Assembly: GCA_902629285.1 (NCBI GenBank)
Contig: CACOQN010000001.1
Span: 106,642-170,641, forward strand
Source of the DNA: an uncultured Pelagibacteraceae bacterium
GTDB lineage: Bacteria > Pseudomonadota > Alphaproteobacteria > Pelagibacterales > Pelagibacteraceae
Length of the DNA: 64,000 bases
Reading direction: 5' to 3'
This document shows positions 30,005 to 38,548 of this stretch, piece after piece. Numbering within the stretch: the first letter of the stretch is position 1; each line of letters opens with the position of its first letter. The notes below the pieces were generated by a model. It ran no database searches, had not been told where the DNA came from, and saw only the letters and a list, made by a program, of their open reading frames with translations. Made by a program: the position numbers and the translations under genes.

Positions 30005-30499
30005 TTATTCCTCTTTTTGATAAGTTTCGTAGAAAAAACTAGCTATTAGAATAGCATCTGCCTTGTTATTATCTTTCTTTTTTGACAATTGTGATGAAAA
30101 ATATGGAAAAATTTCAATAGCCCTTGTTCTGCTCGCATCTTTTTCTGAATTAATGAGATTAAAATATTTTTTCCACTTAGCAGGCCTAACATAATAAATA
30201 GGTAAATGCATTGCGCTACATATACCCTTTAAAATACCAAAAGATTGACCAAAATTAAACATACTAGTAACGCCTTGACCAGGCATTGCAGAAACTTGTT
30301 CAATTACAACCTTAATATTTTTTTTATCAAATTTGTTTATCCTTTCACTAATTTCATTAAATATTTGAGCACCATTTACTTGTCGCTTATTCTTCTTGCC
30401 ATCTGTCATAGTTGGCATTTCAATTACGTCCTTTATTATACCGTCCTGAAAAAAACAGATTGAACCTGAGATGCCTGGATCAATTCCAATAATCATCAT
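30005..30499 (-). CDS. RuvC-like Holliday junction resolvase, phage-type
   Basis: RNase H-fold nuclease expected to cut four-way DNA junctions. The first acidic residue is in IIGIDPGISGSI (Asp7), the second in VVIEQVSAMPGQGVTSMFNFG (Glu67) and the last in NNKADAILIA (Asp148). The fourth carboxylate/His position reads Asn145. The MPGQG...MFNFG pattern and the short 164 aa length match the phage-type resolvases rather than standard RuvC. It lies where ruvC-ruvA-ruvB usually sit, between yebC and tolQ, but ruvA and ruvB are absent here. It shares one base with yebC. The start could be either of the first two Met codons. Confidence 0.85.
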   Translation of the reverse strand: MMIIGIDPGISGSICFFQDGIIKDVIEMPTMTDGKKNKRQVNGAQIFNEISERINKFDKKNIKVVIEQVSAMPGQGVTSMFNFGQSFGILKGICSAMHLPIYYVRPAKWKKYFNLINSEKDASRTRAIEIFPYFSSQLSKKKDNNKADAILIASFFYETYQKEE

Positions 30500-31224
30500 T
30501 AAATACCACCTAAATTAACGTTAGAGTAAACGTTCTGAACATCGTCATCTTCTTCAAGAGTTTCTAAAAAATCTAAAACATTATCTTTATTATCTTTATT
30601 TACTTCAACACTATTTAACGCGACCCATTCAATTTCTGTTGAAATAAAATTCACTATAATTTTCTCAAGATTTTTTTTAACATTATATATTTCGCTAATA
30701 TGACACTGGACCTCATGATAATCATCATACGACAAACATTCATCAGCTCCCGAGTCGATCGCTAAATCAAAAATTTTTTCATCGGATATCTCTTTTTTAT
30801 CAATTTTGATTATACCTAATTGTTGAAAATTATGAGATGCTGAACCTTGAGTTCCTAAGCTCCCCCCACTTTTTTGAAAAATAGTTCTAATATTTGATGC
30901 AGTCCTATTTTTGTTGTCTGTTAAAGTTTCAACTATAACAGCAATCTTTTCTGGTCCAAAACCCTCATATCTTAAATTTTCAAAATTTGCTCCAGTAGCT
31001 GCAGAAGATTTATCTATGGCTCTTTCAATATTATCTTTAGGCATATTTGCAGATCTTGCAGCCTGTACTGCAGATCTTAATCTGGGGTTCATTGCTGGAT
31101 CTTTGTCACCAAGTTTTGCAGCAACAGTAATCTCTTTAGATAATTTTGAAAATATCTTTGATCTTTGCTTATCAGCCTTACCTTTTTTATGTTTAATTCC
31201 TGCCCAATGTGAATGTCCTGCCAT
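30499..31224 (-). CDS. yebC: YebC/PmpR family transcriptional or translational regulator
   Basis: Member of the YebC/TACO1 family (241 aa), implicated in transcription control and in helping ribosomes through difficult stretches. It begins with the invariant MAGHSHWAGIKHKKGKADKQRSK, followed by ARSANMPKDNIERAI and YEGFGPEKIAVIVETLTDNKNRT. C-terminal domains match in order, ending in LEEDDDVQNVYSNVN. It overlaps the resolvase gene by one base, preserving the classic yebC-ruvC neighbourhood. Confidence 0.97.
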   Translation of the reverse strand: MAGHSHWAGIKHKKGKADKQRSKIFSKLSKEITVAAKLGDKDPAMNPRLRSAVQAARSANMPKDNIERAIDKSSAATGANFENLRYEGFGPEKIAVIVETLTDNKNRTASNIRTIFQKSGGSLGTQGSASHNFQQLGIIKIDKKEISDEKIFDLAIDSGADECLSYDDYHEVQCHISEIYNVKKNLEKIIVNFISTEIEWVALNSVEVNKDNKDNVLDFLETLEEDDDVQNVYSNVNLGGI

Positions 31225-31229
31225 GATCT

Positions 31230-32033
31230 TTAAATATTTTTTAGTTGATTTCCGTATACATAGCTTTTGATGTCTGTTGCTAAACCTGTTTTTATATCAC
31301 AATCTACTATAACTCCACACAAAGTAGCATCTCCAGCGGCAGGAAAGTGTTTCACTGAATTCTTTTTTAAAAATCTATTTAAAGAATTTTCTTTATTCAT
31401 TCCAATCACTGAATCATAATCCCCACACATACCTGCATCAGTTTGGTATCCAGTGCCATTATTTAATATTCTGGCATCATTTGTTGGAATATGGGTATGA
31501 GTTCCAACCACGAGAGTTGCCTTCCCATCAAATAGATGTCCTATGGCATTTTTTTCACTGGTAATTTCACCATGGAAATCAACTACAAGTAAATCAAAAT
31601 CTTTTTTCATTTCATTTTCTTTTAAAAATTTTTGAGAAGCTTCAAAAACATCTTCACACTTTTTCATAAAAACATTGCCCATCAAATTAAGAACTCCAAT
31701 TTTAATATCATTCTTTGTTTTATAAATCTGAAAACCTTTTCCTGGTGCAGGTTCAAATAAATTTTTAGGTCTTAATAATCTTTCATCTTTATCAATAAAT
31801 TCCATTATTTCTTTTTGATCCCAAACATGATTACCGGTTGTAATAACATCAACTCCACAATTAAAAAAATCCTTACATATTTCTTTAGTTAAGCCTACAC
31901 CTTGAGCCGCAGCATTTTCACCATTCACAATTACAAAATCGATTTTCTTTTTATCAATTTCACTTGATAAAGTGCTTGTTAATTTAGAACATCCAGAAAT
32001 TCCAACAACATCTCCTAAAAATAAAATTCTCAT
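31230..32033 (-). CDS. YmdB-like metallophosphoesterase
   Basis: Calcineurin-like phosphodiesterase of the YmdB type (TIGR00282); a Bacillus relative hydrolyses cyclic 2',3' or 3',5' nucleotides and affects biofilm decisions. Metal-ligand motifs run in order: ILFLGDVVG, VNGENAAAQGVGLT, TTGNHVWDQKEI, LLVVDFHGEITSEKNAIGH and VVGTHTHIPTND. The 267 aa length is normal. It overlaps the downstream reading of the 5-FCL gene by 4 nt and is 5 nt from yebC. The cellular role in this organism is unknown. Confidence 0.9.
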   Translation of the reverse strand: MRILFLGDVVGISGCSKLTSTLSSEIDKKKIDFVIVNGENAAAQGVGLTKEICKDFFNCGVDVITTGNHVWDQKEIMEFIDKDERLLRPKNLFEPAPGKGFQIYKTKNDIKIGVLNLMGNVFMKKCEDVFEASQKFLKENEMKKDFDLLVVDFHGEITSEKNAIGHLFDGKATLVVGTHTHIPTNDARILNNGTGYQTDAGMCGDYDSVIGMNKENSLNRFLKKNSVKHFPAAGDATLCGVIVDCDIKTGLATDIKSYVYGNQLKNI

Positions 32034-32575
32034 TGTATAATTTTTTTCTCGCTTATTATTAAATCAAGTTTCTTATCATGCTTATTGATAGGTATTTTTT
32101 TTATTTTCTGGAATGAAAATCCTAATCCAATTTTAAAAATTTTTTTAATTTTAGATATTTTTTCTAAATAACGATCATAAAATCCTCCACCATAGCCTAA
32201 TCTGTTCAAATCATCGTCATAAGCTACTAAAGGAACAAATATTACATCTGGGTAAATTTTCTTTCCTAAAGTTGGCTCGGCAATTCCATACTTATTGATT
32301 TTTAAAGGATCTTTATTTGTCCATTCAAAAAAATCCATTTGGTTATTCTCTCTAATTACTGGTAATGAAATATTTGCTCTTTTGTTTCTTAAAAAATTAA
32401 GCATATCTAAGTCATCAATCTCATGATTACAAGGAAAATACCCTCCTACATTTTTGAAATTTATTTTATTTTTTTTTAAAAATTTATAAATTCTGTCAGG
32501 ATAAAGACTAAGTTTTTTATGAGAATTTTTTTTTCTAAGATTTAAAATTTTACTTCTTAGCTTAGATTTACTCAC
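32030..32575 (-). CDS. fthC: 5-formyltetrahydrofolate cyclo-ligase
   Basis: Converts 5-formyl-THF to 5,10-methenyl-THF with ATP, returning stored folate to the one-carbon pool. The 181 aa protein shows KSKLRSKILNLRKKNS at the N-terminus, GGYFPCNHEIDDLDMLNFL, and the family core VFVPLVAYDDDLNRLGYGGGFYDRYLEK. It overlaps the YmdB-like gene by 4 nt and follows zapA by 4 nt. The zapA-fthC linkage is widespread in proteobacteria, where 6S RNA often sits between them; there is no room for it here. Confidence 0.94.
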   Translation of the reverse strand: MSKSKLRSKILNLRKKNSHKKLSLYPDRIYKFLKKNKINFKNVGGYFPCNHEIDDLDMLNFLRNKRANISLPVIRENNQMDFFEWTNKDPLKINKYGIAEPTLGKKIYPDVIFVPLVAYDDDLNRLGYGGGFYDRYLEKISKIKKIFKIGLGFSFQKIKKIPINKHDKKLDLIISEKKIIQ

Positions 32576-32579
32576 AGAC

Positions 32580-33026
32580 CTACTTTGATATGTTTTCTAA
32601 TTTTGCTTTTTTTACAAAATTTGATATTTGATCAGCGGCTTCATCAATTAAATTTTCGTATTTTTTTTGATTATCGTCAATTTCTTGTTTTAAATTTTCA
32701 TGATCAAGATTTAATTTTTCAATTTCAGTTTCTTTTAAGTCCCTGTAATTGTAAATTAGAGATTTAAGTTCTTTAAATTTGTTTGATAAATCTTTTAATT
32801 CATCTTTTTTTTGATCTACTTTTTTCTTAGTTTCGTAATATTCATCCATTATTTTTACTGCTGTAATTAATAAAAGTTTATTTTCACCTAAATTTCCTAA
32901 ATCGTTTTTTAAATTATTAAACTTTTTGTTAATCTGAATTAACAATTCTTCTAAGTGCTCCTCTTGTCCATCTTCACAAGCAAGCAAAAACTCTTTATTG
33001 TTAAATTTTATACTTACATTTGCCAT
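32580..33026 (-). CDS. zapA: Cell division protein ZapA
   Basis: FtsZ-ring associated protein that bundles FtsZ filaments. The N-terminal ZapA domain (about residues 1-95) has VSIKFNNKEFLLACEDGQEE, LEELLIQINKKFNNLKN and ENKLLLITAVKIMDEYYE. A longer than usual C-terminal coiled coil extends it to 148 aa (family members are often 90-130 aa). It overlaps the preceding 107-aa coiled-coil gene by 13 nt, suggesting the two products are made together. Confidence 0.9.
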   Translation of the reverse strand: MANVSIKFNNKEFLLACEDGQEEHLEELLIQINKKFNNLKNDLGNLGENKLLLITAVKIMDEYYETKKKVDQKKDELKDLSNKFKELKSLIYNYRDLKETEIEKLNLDHENLKQEIDDNQKKYENLIDEAADQISNFVKKAKLENISK

Positions 33027-33337
33027 TTATCTATTTCATCCAATAGTGTGTCAGTTTCTTGATTAAGTTCATCAATTTTTTCAGAAAATTCAATTTGTTT
33101 TCTTTCATCTAGCTTTTCTTTGCTTTTCAAATCCTCAAGTTTTTTTGAAAGATTTTCATGTTCCTCGAGCAAAGATTTATATTTTTCTTCAATTTGTGTT
33201 TTTTCAATTTCTAATTGATTTTGTTTAGTACTTAAGTTTTCAATATTTTTTTGTAATTCAGGGTTTGTTAGATCTAAATTTTTTAATTCTTCTAATGCAA
33301 TGTTTAATTTTTTTTCTTTTTCGTCTATAGAATTCAT
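33014..33337 (-). CDS. Small coiled-coil protein encoded with ZapA
   Basis: A 107-aa, almost entirely helical protein with heptad-like Leu/Ile spacing and many Lys/Glu (for example ENLSTKQNQLEIEKTQIEEK). It has no signal peptide or membrane helix. It resembles the small coiled-coil proteins (DUF4164-like) encoded just before zapA in alphaproteobacteria, though the assignment by eye is weak because coiled coils look alike. It overlaps zapA by 13 nt and starts 53 nt from divergent tkt. A role as divisome partner of ZapA is inference. Confidence 0.7.
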   Translation of the reverse strand: MNSIDEKEKKLNIALEELKNLDLTNPELQKNIENLSTKQNQLEIEKTQIEEKYKSLLEEHENLSKKLEDLKSKEKLDERKQIEFSEKIDELNQETDTLLDEIDKWQM

Positions 33338-33390
33338 ATATATATACTTATATTATTAAATAGATTCTTCTTAGTCTAGTCAGGATAATT

Positions 33391-35349
33391 TTGAGCAAAC
33401 TACACAACGATTTAGCTAATTGTATCAGATTTTTATCAATTGATGCTGTTCAAAAGGCAAATTCAGGTCACCCAGGAATGCCAATGGGTATGGCAGATGT
33501 TGCAACAGTGTTATTTAAAAATTTTTTAAGATTTAATCCAAATAATCCAAATTGGTTAAATAGAGATAGATTTGTTTTGTCCGCTGGTCATGGTTCTATG
33601 CTTCTGTATTCTTTGCTTTATCTAACTGGTTATAAAAGCATATCGATAAATAGTATTAAAAAATTTAGGCAGTTAAATTCTATTTGTGCTGGACATCCTG
33701 AATATCATCAGAAAACAGGTATTGAAACTACAACAGGTCCTCTTGGACAAGGTATATCTAATGCCGTTGGTTTTGCAATCGCTGAGGAAATTTTAAAAAA
33801 TAAATTAGGTAAAGATTTAATTAATCACAAAACTTATGTTTTAGCTGGAGATGGATGCTTAATGGAAGGAATAAGTCATGAAGCGATGAGTTTAGCAGGA
33901 CATTTGAAACTTAAAAATTTAGTTATGCTATTTGATAACAATTCAATTTCAATTGATGGTCCAACAAATCTTGCAGTTTCAGATAATTTTAAAAAAAGAT
34001 TTGAAGGATATGGTTGGGATTATATTTCTATCAACGGTCATAATGAAAAAGAAATTTTTAAAGCACTAAAAAAGATTCAGAAGGCTAAAAAACCTTCTGT
34101 GATTTCTTGTAAAACAAAAATTGGATATGGTTCACCGAATAAATCAGGAAAGGCATCATCCCATGGAAGTCCATTAGGAGCAGATGAAATCAAACTTGTA
34201 AGAAAAGTCTTAAATTGGAAAAGTAAACCTTTTGATATCCCAAATAAAATTTTAAAAGATTGGAGAAAAATTGGCAAAAGAGGTGAAATTTTAGAGAAAA
34301 AATGGAATAAAATATTAAAAAGAAAAAAAATAAAATTTAATCAAACTTTAAAAAATAATTTTACCACAGCACTTAAGAAAGAAAAAGAAAATGCAATAAA
34401 GGAGCCAAAAAGTTTAGCTACTAGAAAATGTTCAGAAATGACATTGAGTGCATTAACAAAAGAAAAAAATAATTTAATTGGTGGCTCTGCTGATTTAGCG
34501 GGATCAAATAATACAAAAACTAAAAATCATAAAATAATTAAGCCTGGAGATTTTACTGGAGATTATATTCACTACGGAGTGAGAGAACACGCAATGAGTG
34601 GGGTTATGAATGGTATTGCACTTCACAGCAATCTAATTCCTTATGGAGGTACTTTTTTAATATTTTCTGATTATTGCAAACCTTCGATTAGATTGTCAGC
34701 ATTAATGAAAAAAAGAGTTATATATGTAATGACTCATGATTCTATTGGTCTCGGAGAAGATGGCCCTACTCATCAACCTATAGAACAGCTATCAGGCTTA
34801 CGTGCTATACCTAACTTAAATGTATTTAGGCCTGCAGACAGAATTGAAACTATTGAATGTTGGGAGCACGCCTTAAAAAGCTCAAAAACACCTAGTGTGC
34901 TATCTTTGACAAGACAAAATTTAAATCCAGTAAGAAAAACACACTCAAATAAAAACTTATGCTCATTGGGCGCTTACGAAGTTTTAAGAACAAGTAAAAA
35001 AATTAATCTAACAATATTAGCAAGTGGATCTGAAGTTAATCTAGCAATAGAGGTTAGCCATAAATTGGCCAAACATAAAATATACTCCAAAGTAATATCA
35101 ATGCCTTGTATGGATCTTTTCGAATTACAATCAAAAACTTATAAAAATAAAATATTAAAAGAAACAAAATTTAAAATATCGATTGAAGCTGGATCAAGTG
35201 ATTGTTGGAAAAAATATATAGGTGATAACGGAATTACTTTTGGAATTGATGAATTCGGCAAAAGTGCACCCTATAAAGATATTTATAAATATTTTGGACT
35301 AGATAGTACAAATATTAAAAATATCACTAAAAAATTAGTAAACAAATAA
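33391..35349 (+). CDS. tkt: Transketolase
   Basis: TPP enzyme moving two-carbon units between sugar phosphates in the non-oxidative pentose phosphate pathway. The 652 aa protein has AVQKANSGHPGMPMGMADVA, LSAGHGSMLLYSLLYLTGY, the TPP motif LAGDGCLMEGISHEA and GIGL-type FSDYCKPSIRLSALM and THDSIGLGEDGPTHQP. The start is TTG: no ATG occurs before the conserved N-terminus, and AGGA lies 5 nt upstream of it. It leads a tkt-gap-pgk-fba run with gaps of 0-2 nt, and its partner transaldolase is at 43403. Confidence 0.97.
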   Translation: MSKLHNDLANCIRFLSIDAVQKANSGHPGMPMGMADVATVLFKNFLRFNPNNPNWLNRDRFVLSAGHGSMLLYSLLYLTGYKSISINSIKKFRQLNSICAGHPEYHQKTGIETTTGPLGQGISNAVGFAIAEEILKNKLGKDLINHKTYVLAGDGCLMEGISHEAMSLAGHLKLKNLVMLFDNNSISIDGPTNLAVSDNFKKRFEGYGWDYISINGHNEKEIFKALKKIQKAKKPSVISCKTKIGYGSPNKSGKASSHGSPLGADEIKLVRKVLNWKSKPFDIPNKILKDWRKIGKRGEILEKKWNKILKRKKIKFNQTLKNNFTTALKKEKENAIKEPKSLATRKCSEMTLSALTKEKNNLIGGSADLAGSNNTKTKNHKIIKPGDFTGDYIHYGVREHAMSGVMNGIALHSNLIPYGGTFLIFSDYCKPSIRLSALMKKRVIYVMTHDSIGLGEDGPTHQPIEQLSGLRAIPNLNVFRPADRIETIECWEHALKSSKTPSVLSLTRQNLNPVRKTHSNKNLCSLGAYEVLRTSKKINLTILASGSEVNLAIEVSHKLAKHKIYSKVISMPCMDLFELQSKTYKNKILKETKFKISIEAGSSDCWKKYIGDNGITFGIDEFGKSAPYKDIYKYFGLDSTNIKNITKKLVNK

Positions 35350-35350
35350 A

Positions 35351-36358
35351 ATGACAATTAACATTGGAATTAATGGGATGGGACGTATTGGTCGTATGGT
35401 TTTTAGATCAATTGTCGAAAGTAAAAATAAAAATTTAAAAATTAATCATATAAACAATAGGTCAAATTCAGAAGCTACATCTAAATTAATCATATATGAT
35501 TCTATACATGGAAAATTAAATGCTGATTTAAATTTTGACCCAAATCATTTAATAATAAATAAAAATAAAATTACATTTTCTCAAGAAGCAAAAATTGAGG
35601 ACATAAATTGGAAAAAATATGACGTTGATTATGTTTTTGAATGTACTGGAAAATTTAATTCAAAAGAAAAACTTCTAGCTCATATAAAAAATGGTGCAAA
35701 AAAAGTGATCGTTTCTGCTCCATGTAAAAATGCTGATAAAACAATAGTATTCGGTGTTAATGAAAACATAATTACTAAAGAAGATAAAATAATATCTGCA
35801 GCCTCATGCACCACTAATTGTTTAGCACCAGTAAGCAGTGTTCTTGATGAAAATTTTGAAATTGAAAAAGGTTTTATGACTACAATTCATGCATTTACTA
35901 GCGATCAAAGAATTTTAGATAACTCTCACAAAGATCCAAGAAGAGCAAGATCTGCAAGTCAATCAATAGTTCCTACTTCAACAGGAGCTTCGAAAGCGAT
36001 AGGAGAAATAATACCAAACCTTAAGGGAAAATTAGAAGGTGTTGCGATGAGGGTACCTACTCCTAATGTTTCTCTTATTGAATTAGTTTTTTATACAAAA
36101 AAAGATATTAATATAAAAAAAATTAATGATGCCTTTGAACAAGCGTCAAAAAATAAATTAAAAAATATATTAGAAGTTACTTATGAAAAATTAGTATCTA
36201 TAGATTTTAATCACAATCCTGCTTCTGCAATAGTAGATGCTTCTTTAACAAATGTAGTTGGAAGTAATATGGGAAAAATATCAGCCTGGTATGATAATGA
36301 ATGGGGCTTTTCTAATAGAATGTGCGATATCGCTGAAACTTTGCATAAAATCTCTTAA
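35351..36358 (+). CDS. gap: Glyceraldehyde-3-phosphate dehydrogenase (possibly NADP-linked)
   Basis: Interconverts glyceraldehyde 3-phosphate and 1,3-bisphosphoglycerate. The 335 aa protein has the Rossmann motif GINGMGRIGRMVFR, the active-site SAASCTTNCLAPV (Cys153) and MRVPTPNVSLIELVF, ending WYDNEWGFSNRM. The usual coenzyme-selecting Asp after the second strand is Asn here (HINNRSNSE, Asn36 followed by Arg-Ser), which favours NADP(H). The loop ILDNSHKD also lacks the Leu-Pro of strict NAD enzymes. It sits 1 nt after tkt and shares one base with pgk. Confidence 0.96.
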   Translation: MTINIGINGMGRIGRMVFRSIVESKNKNLKINHINNRSNSEATSKLIIYDSIHGKLNADLNFDPNHLIINKNKITFSQEAKIEDINWKKYDVDYVFECTGKFNSKEKLLAHIKNGAKKVIVSAPCKNADKTIVFGVNENIITKEDKIISAASCTTNCLAPVSSVLDENFEIEKGFMTTIHAFTSDQRILDNSHKDPRRARSASQSIVPTSTGASKAIGEIIPNLKGKLEGVAMRVPTPNVSLIELVFYTKKDINIKKINDAFEQASKNKLKNILEVTYEKLVSIDFNHNPASAIVDASLTNVVGSNMGKISAWYDNEWGFSNRMCDIAETLHKIS

Positions 36359-37536
36359 TGAGAAGTATTATAAACGAAAAAAATCTAAACAATAAAAAAA
36401 TATTATTAAGACTAGATTTGAATGTCCCTTTGGAAAAAGATAAGATAACAGATACAACAAGAATCGATAAAATTCTTCCCACATTAAATTTTTTGATTAA
36501 AGAAAAAGCTAAAATTATAATTTTATCTCATGTTGGAAGACCAAAAGGTAAAATTGTTAAAGAGCTCTCCCTAAAACCAATTTGTGAAGAGTTGCAAAAT
36601 AAATTAAGAAAAAAAGTAAAACTTATTAGTGAAAATATTAAAGAAATAAAAAGTAAAAATTTCTTTAATGACTATGATGAAGATATTTTTATTTTAGAAA
36701 ATATTAGATTTTATTCTGAAGAAGAGCAAAATGACAATAAGTTTGCTGAAATGCTATCAAATCTTGGAGATATATATGTCAATGACGCTTTCTCTTGTTC
36801 GCATAGAGGTCATGCCTCAATTTATAAAATTCCAAAATTCTTACCCTCATTTTCTGGGTTACAACTAGATTTAGAAGTAAATGCGCTTAATAAAATAACT
36901 TCTGAAATTACTAGACCGATTACTTGTATTATTGGAGGGTCTAAAATTTCAACTAAAATTAATGTTATTAAAAATTTAATTCCTAAATTTGATAATATTA
37001 TAATTGTTGGGGGTATGGCTAATAATTTTATAGAATATTTTGGAAATAGTGTTGGAAAATCTATTAAAGAAAAAAATTGCGATAAAATAGTTGAAGAAAT
37101 CATCTCTCTTTCAAAAAAAGAAAAATGTAAATTAATCTATCCAGATGATGTAATTATATCTAAAGATTTAAATGGATCCCCTCAAAAGAAAGAATTGAAC
37201 AAAATATTATCTGATGAGATGATCTTAGATATTGGTCCAAAAACTATAGATAAAATATCAAAAATTATTGATAATAGTAAAACTATTCTTTGGAATGGAC
37301 CCGCAGGATATTTTGAAAATCCAAATTTTGCTTATGGAAGTATTCAGATAGCAAAAAAAATAATTGAAAATAATAAAACAAACAAAATTTTTTCAGTTGC
37401 TGGTGGCGGGGACACAGTTTCTTTATTAAATAATTTAAATGCTGTTAATGAATTTAATTTTGTTTCAACTGCAGGTGGAGCTTTTTTAGAATATCTTGAA
37501 GGTAAAAACCTACCTGGTATAACCGCTTTAAATTAA
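36358..37536 (+). CDS. pgk: Phosphoglycerate kinase
   Basis: Interconverts 1,3-bisphosphoglycerate + ADP and 3-phosphoglycerate + ATP. The 392 aa protein shows LLRLDLNVPLEKDKITDTTR, IILSHVGRPKGK, FILENIRFYSEEEQND-type motif, NDAFSCSHRGHASI, IIGGSKISTK and the nucleotide loop WNGPAGYFENPNFAYGS, ending VAGGGDTVSLL and STAGGAFLEYLEG. Its ATG overlaps the gap stop codon by one base, and fba follows after 1 nt. Confidence 0.98.
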   Translation: MRSIINEKNLNNKKILLRLDLNVPLEKDKITDTTRIDKILPTLNFLIKEKAKIIILSHVGRPKGKIVKELSLKPICEELQNKLRKKVKLISENIKEIKSKNFFNDYDEDIFILENIRFYSEEEQNDNKFAEMLSNLGDIYVNDAFSCSHRGHASIYKIPKFLPSFSGLQLDLEVNALNKITSEITRPITCIIGGSKISTKINVIKNLIPKFDNIIIVGGMANNFIEYFGNSVGKSIKEKNCDKIVEEIISLSKKEKCKLIYPDDVIISKDLNGSPQKKELNKILSDEMILDIGPKTIDKISKIIDNSKTILWNGPAGYFENPNFAYGSIQIAKKIIENNKTNKIFSVAGGGDTVSLLNNLNAVNEFNFVSTAGGAFLEYLEGKNLPGITALN

Positions 37537-37537
37537 A

Positions 37538-38548
37538 ATGTCTGAATTAAATAAAATTGCACTTAAAATAATTTCCAATGGAAAAGGTATCCTTGCGGCT
37601 GATGAAAGTAATGGAACTATGACAAAAAGACTTGAAGCAGTAAATGTTAAATCAACCCAAGAAAATAGGCTTGCTTTCAGAGAAATTCTTTTTTCATCGG
37701 ATGGAATAAAAGATTGCATAGGTGGTGTTATTCTTTACGATGAAACAATAAATCAAATTTCAAGCACAGGAAAATCAATACCTGATTTAATATCTAGTTC
37801 AGGTGCAGTTCCTGGAATTAAAGTTGACACAGGTGCAAAAAATTTAGCAAATTCTCCTAAAGAAAAAATTACAGAGGGATTAGATGGCCTTAGAGATAGA
37901 TTAAAAAAATATTATGATCTTGGAGCAAGATTTACAAAATGGAGAGGTGTCTATTCAATTAGTGAGAAATATCCAAGCGAACTGGCGATTAGTAGTAATG
38001 CTCACGCACTTGCTAGGTATTCTGCTCTAGTTCAAGAAAGTGGGATGGTTCCAATAGTGGAACCCGAGGTATTGATGGATGGAAACCATTCTGCTGAAGA
38101 TTGTTTAAATAAAACATCAGAGGTAATTAAAAAGTGTTTTGAGGAACTAATTTTACATAAGGTTGATCTCTCAGGAATAATATTAAAACCAAATATGATT
38201 TTGTCTGGCAACTTGTCAGAAAATAAAATTTCTGGTGAAGAAGTTTCCATTAAAACTTTAGAATGCCTTAAAAATTCTGTGCCAAATGAAATTCCTGGGA
38301 TAGCATTTTTGTCTGGAGGGCAATCTGAAATTGAAGCTACAGAAAATTTAAATTTAATTAATAAAAATAATAATACGAATTTTATAATGACCTATTCATA
38401 TGGAAGAGCTCTTCAGCAAAGTGCTTTAAAAGTTTGGTCCAATGATATTAAAAATGTAGAGTCAACACAAACTATTTTTAATCATAGAGCTAAAATGTGT
38501 ACCTTAGCTGCTCAAGGAAAATGGTCTAGCGAACTTGAAAATAAATAA
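37538..38548 (+). CDS. fba: Class I fructose-bisphosphate aldolase
   Basis: Schiff-base aldolase interconverting fructose 1,6-bisphosphate with DHAP and glyceraldehyde 3-phosphate, with no metal. It is the animal/plant-like class I type: GKGILAADESNGTMTKRLE, ARFTKWRGVYSI (second Lys), IVEPEVLMDG and the Schiff-base Lys in GIILKPNMIL (Lys217), then FLSGGQSEIEAT. At 336 aa it is slightly shorter than eukaryotic forms. It closes the tkt-gap-pgk-fba series and overlaps thiE by 14 nt. Confidence 0.96.
   Translation: MSELNKIALKIISNGKGILAADESNGTMTKRLEAVNVKSTQENRLAFREILFSSDGIKDCIGGVILYDETINQISSTGKSIPDLISSSGAVPGIKVDTGAKNLANSPKEKITEGLDGLRDRLKKYYDLGARFTKWRGVYSISEKYPSELAISSNAHALARYSALVQESGMVPIVEPEVLMDGNHSAEDCLNKTSEVIKKCFEELILHKVDLSGIILKPNMILSGNLSENKISGEEVSIKTLECLKNSVPNEIPGIAFLSGGQSEIEATENLNLINKNNNTNFIMTYSYGRALQQSALKVWSNDIKNVESTQTIFNHRAKMCTLAAQGKWSSELENK

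Noticed and set aside
30005-30499. Prophage remnant around the RuvC-like gene
   Set aside because: Neighbours are all core genes (yebC, tolQ); no integrase, terminase, capsid or repeat is visible.
32575-32580. 6S RNA between zapA and the 5-FCL gene
   Set aside because: Common in other proteobacteria, but only 4 nt separate the genes here, and no 6S-like structure was seen on either side.
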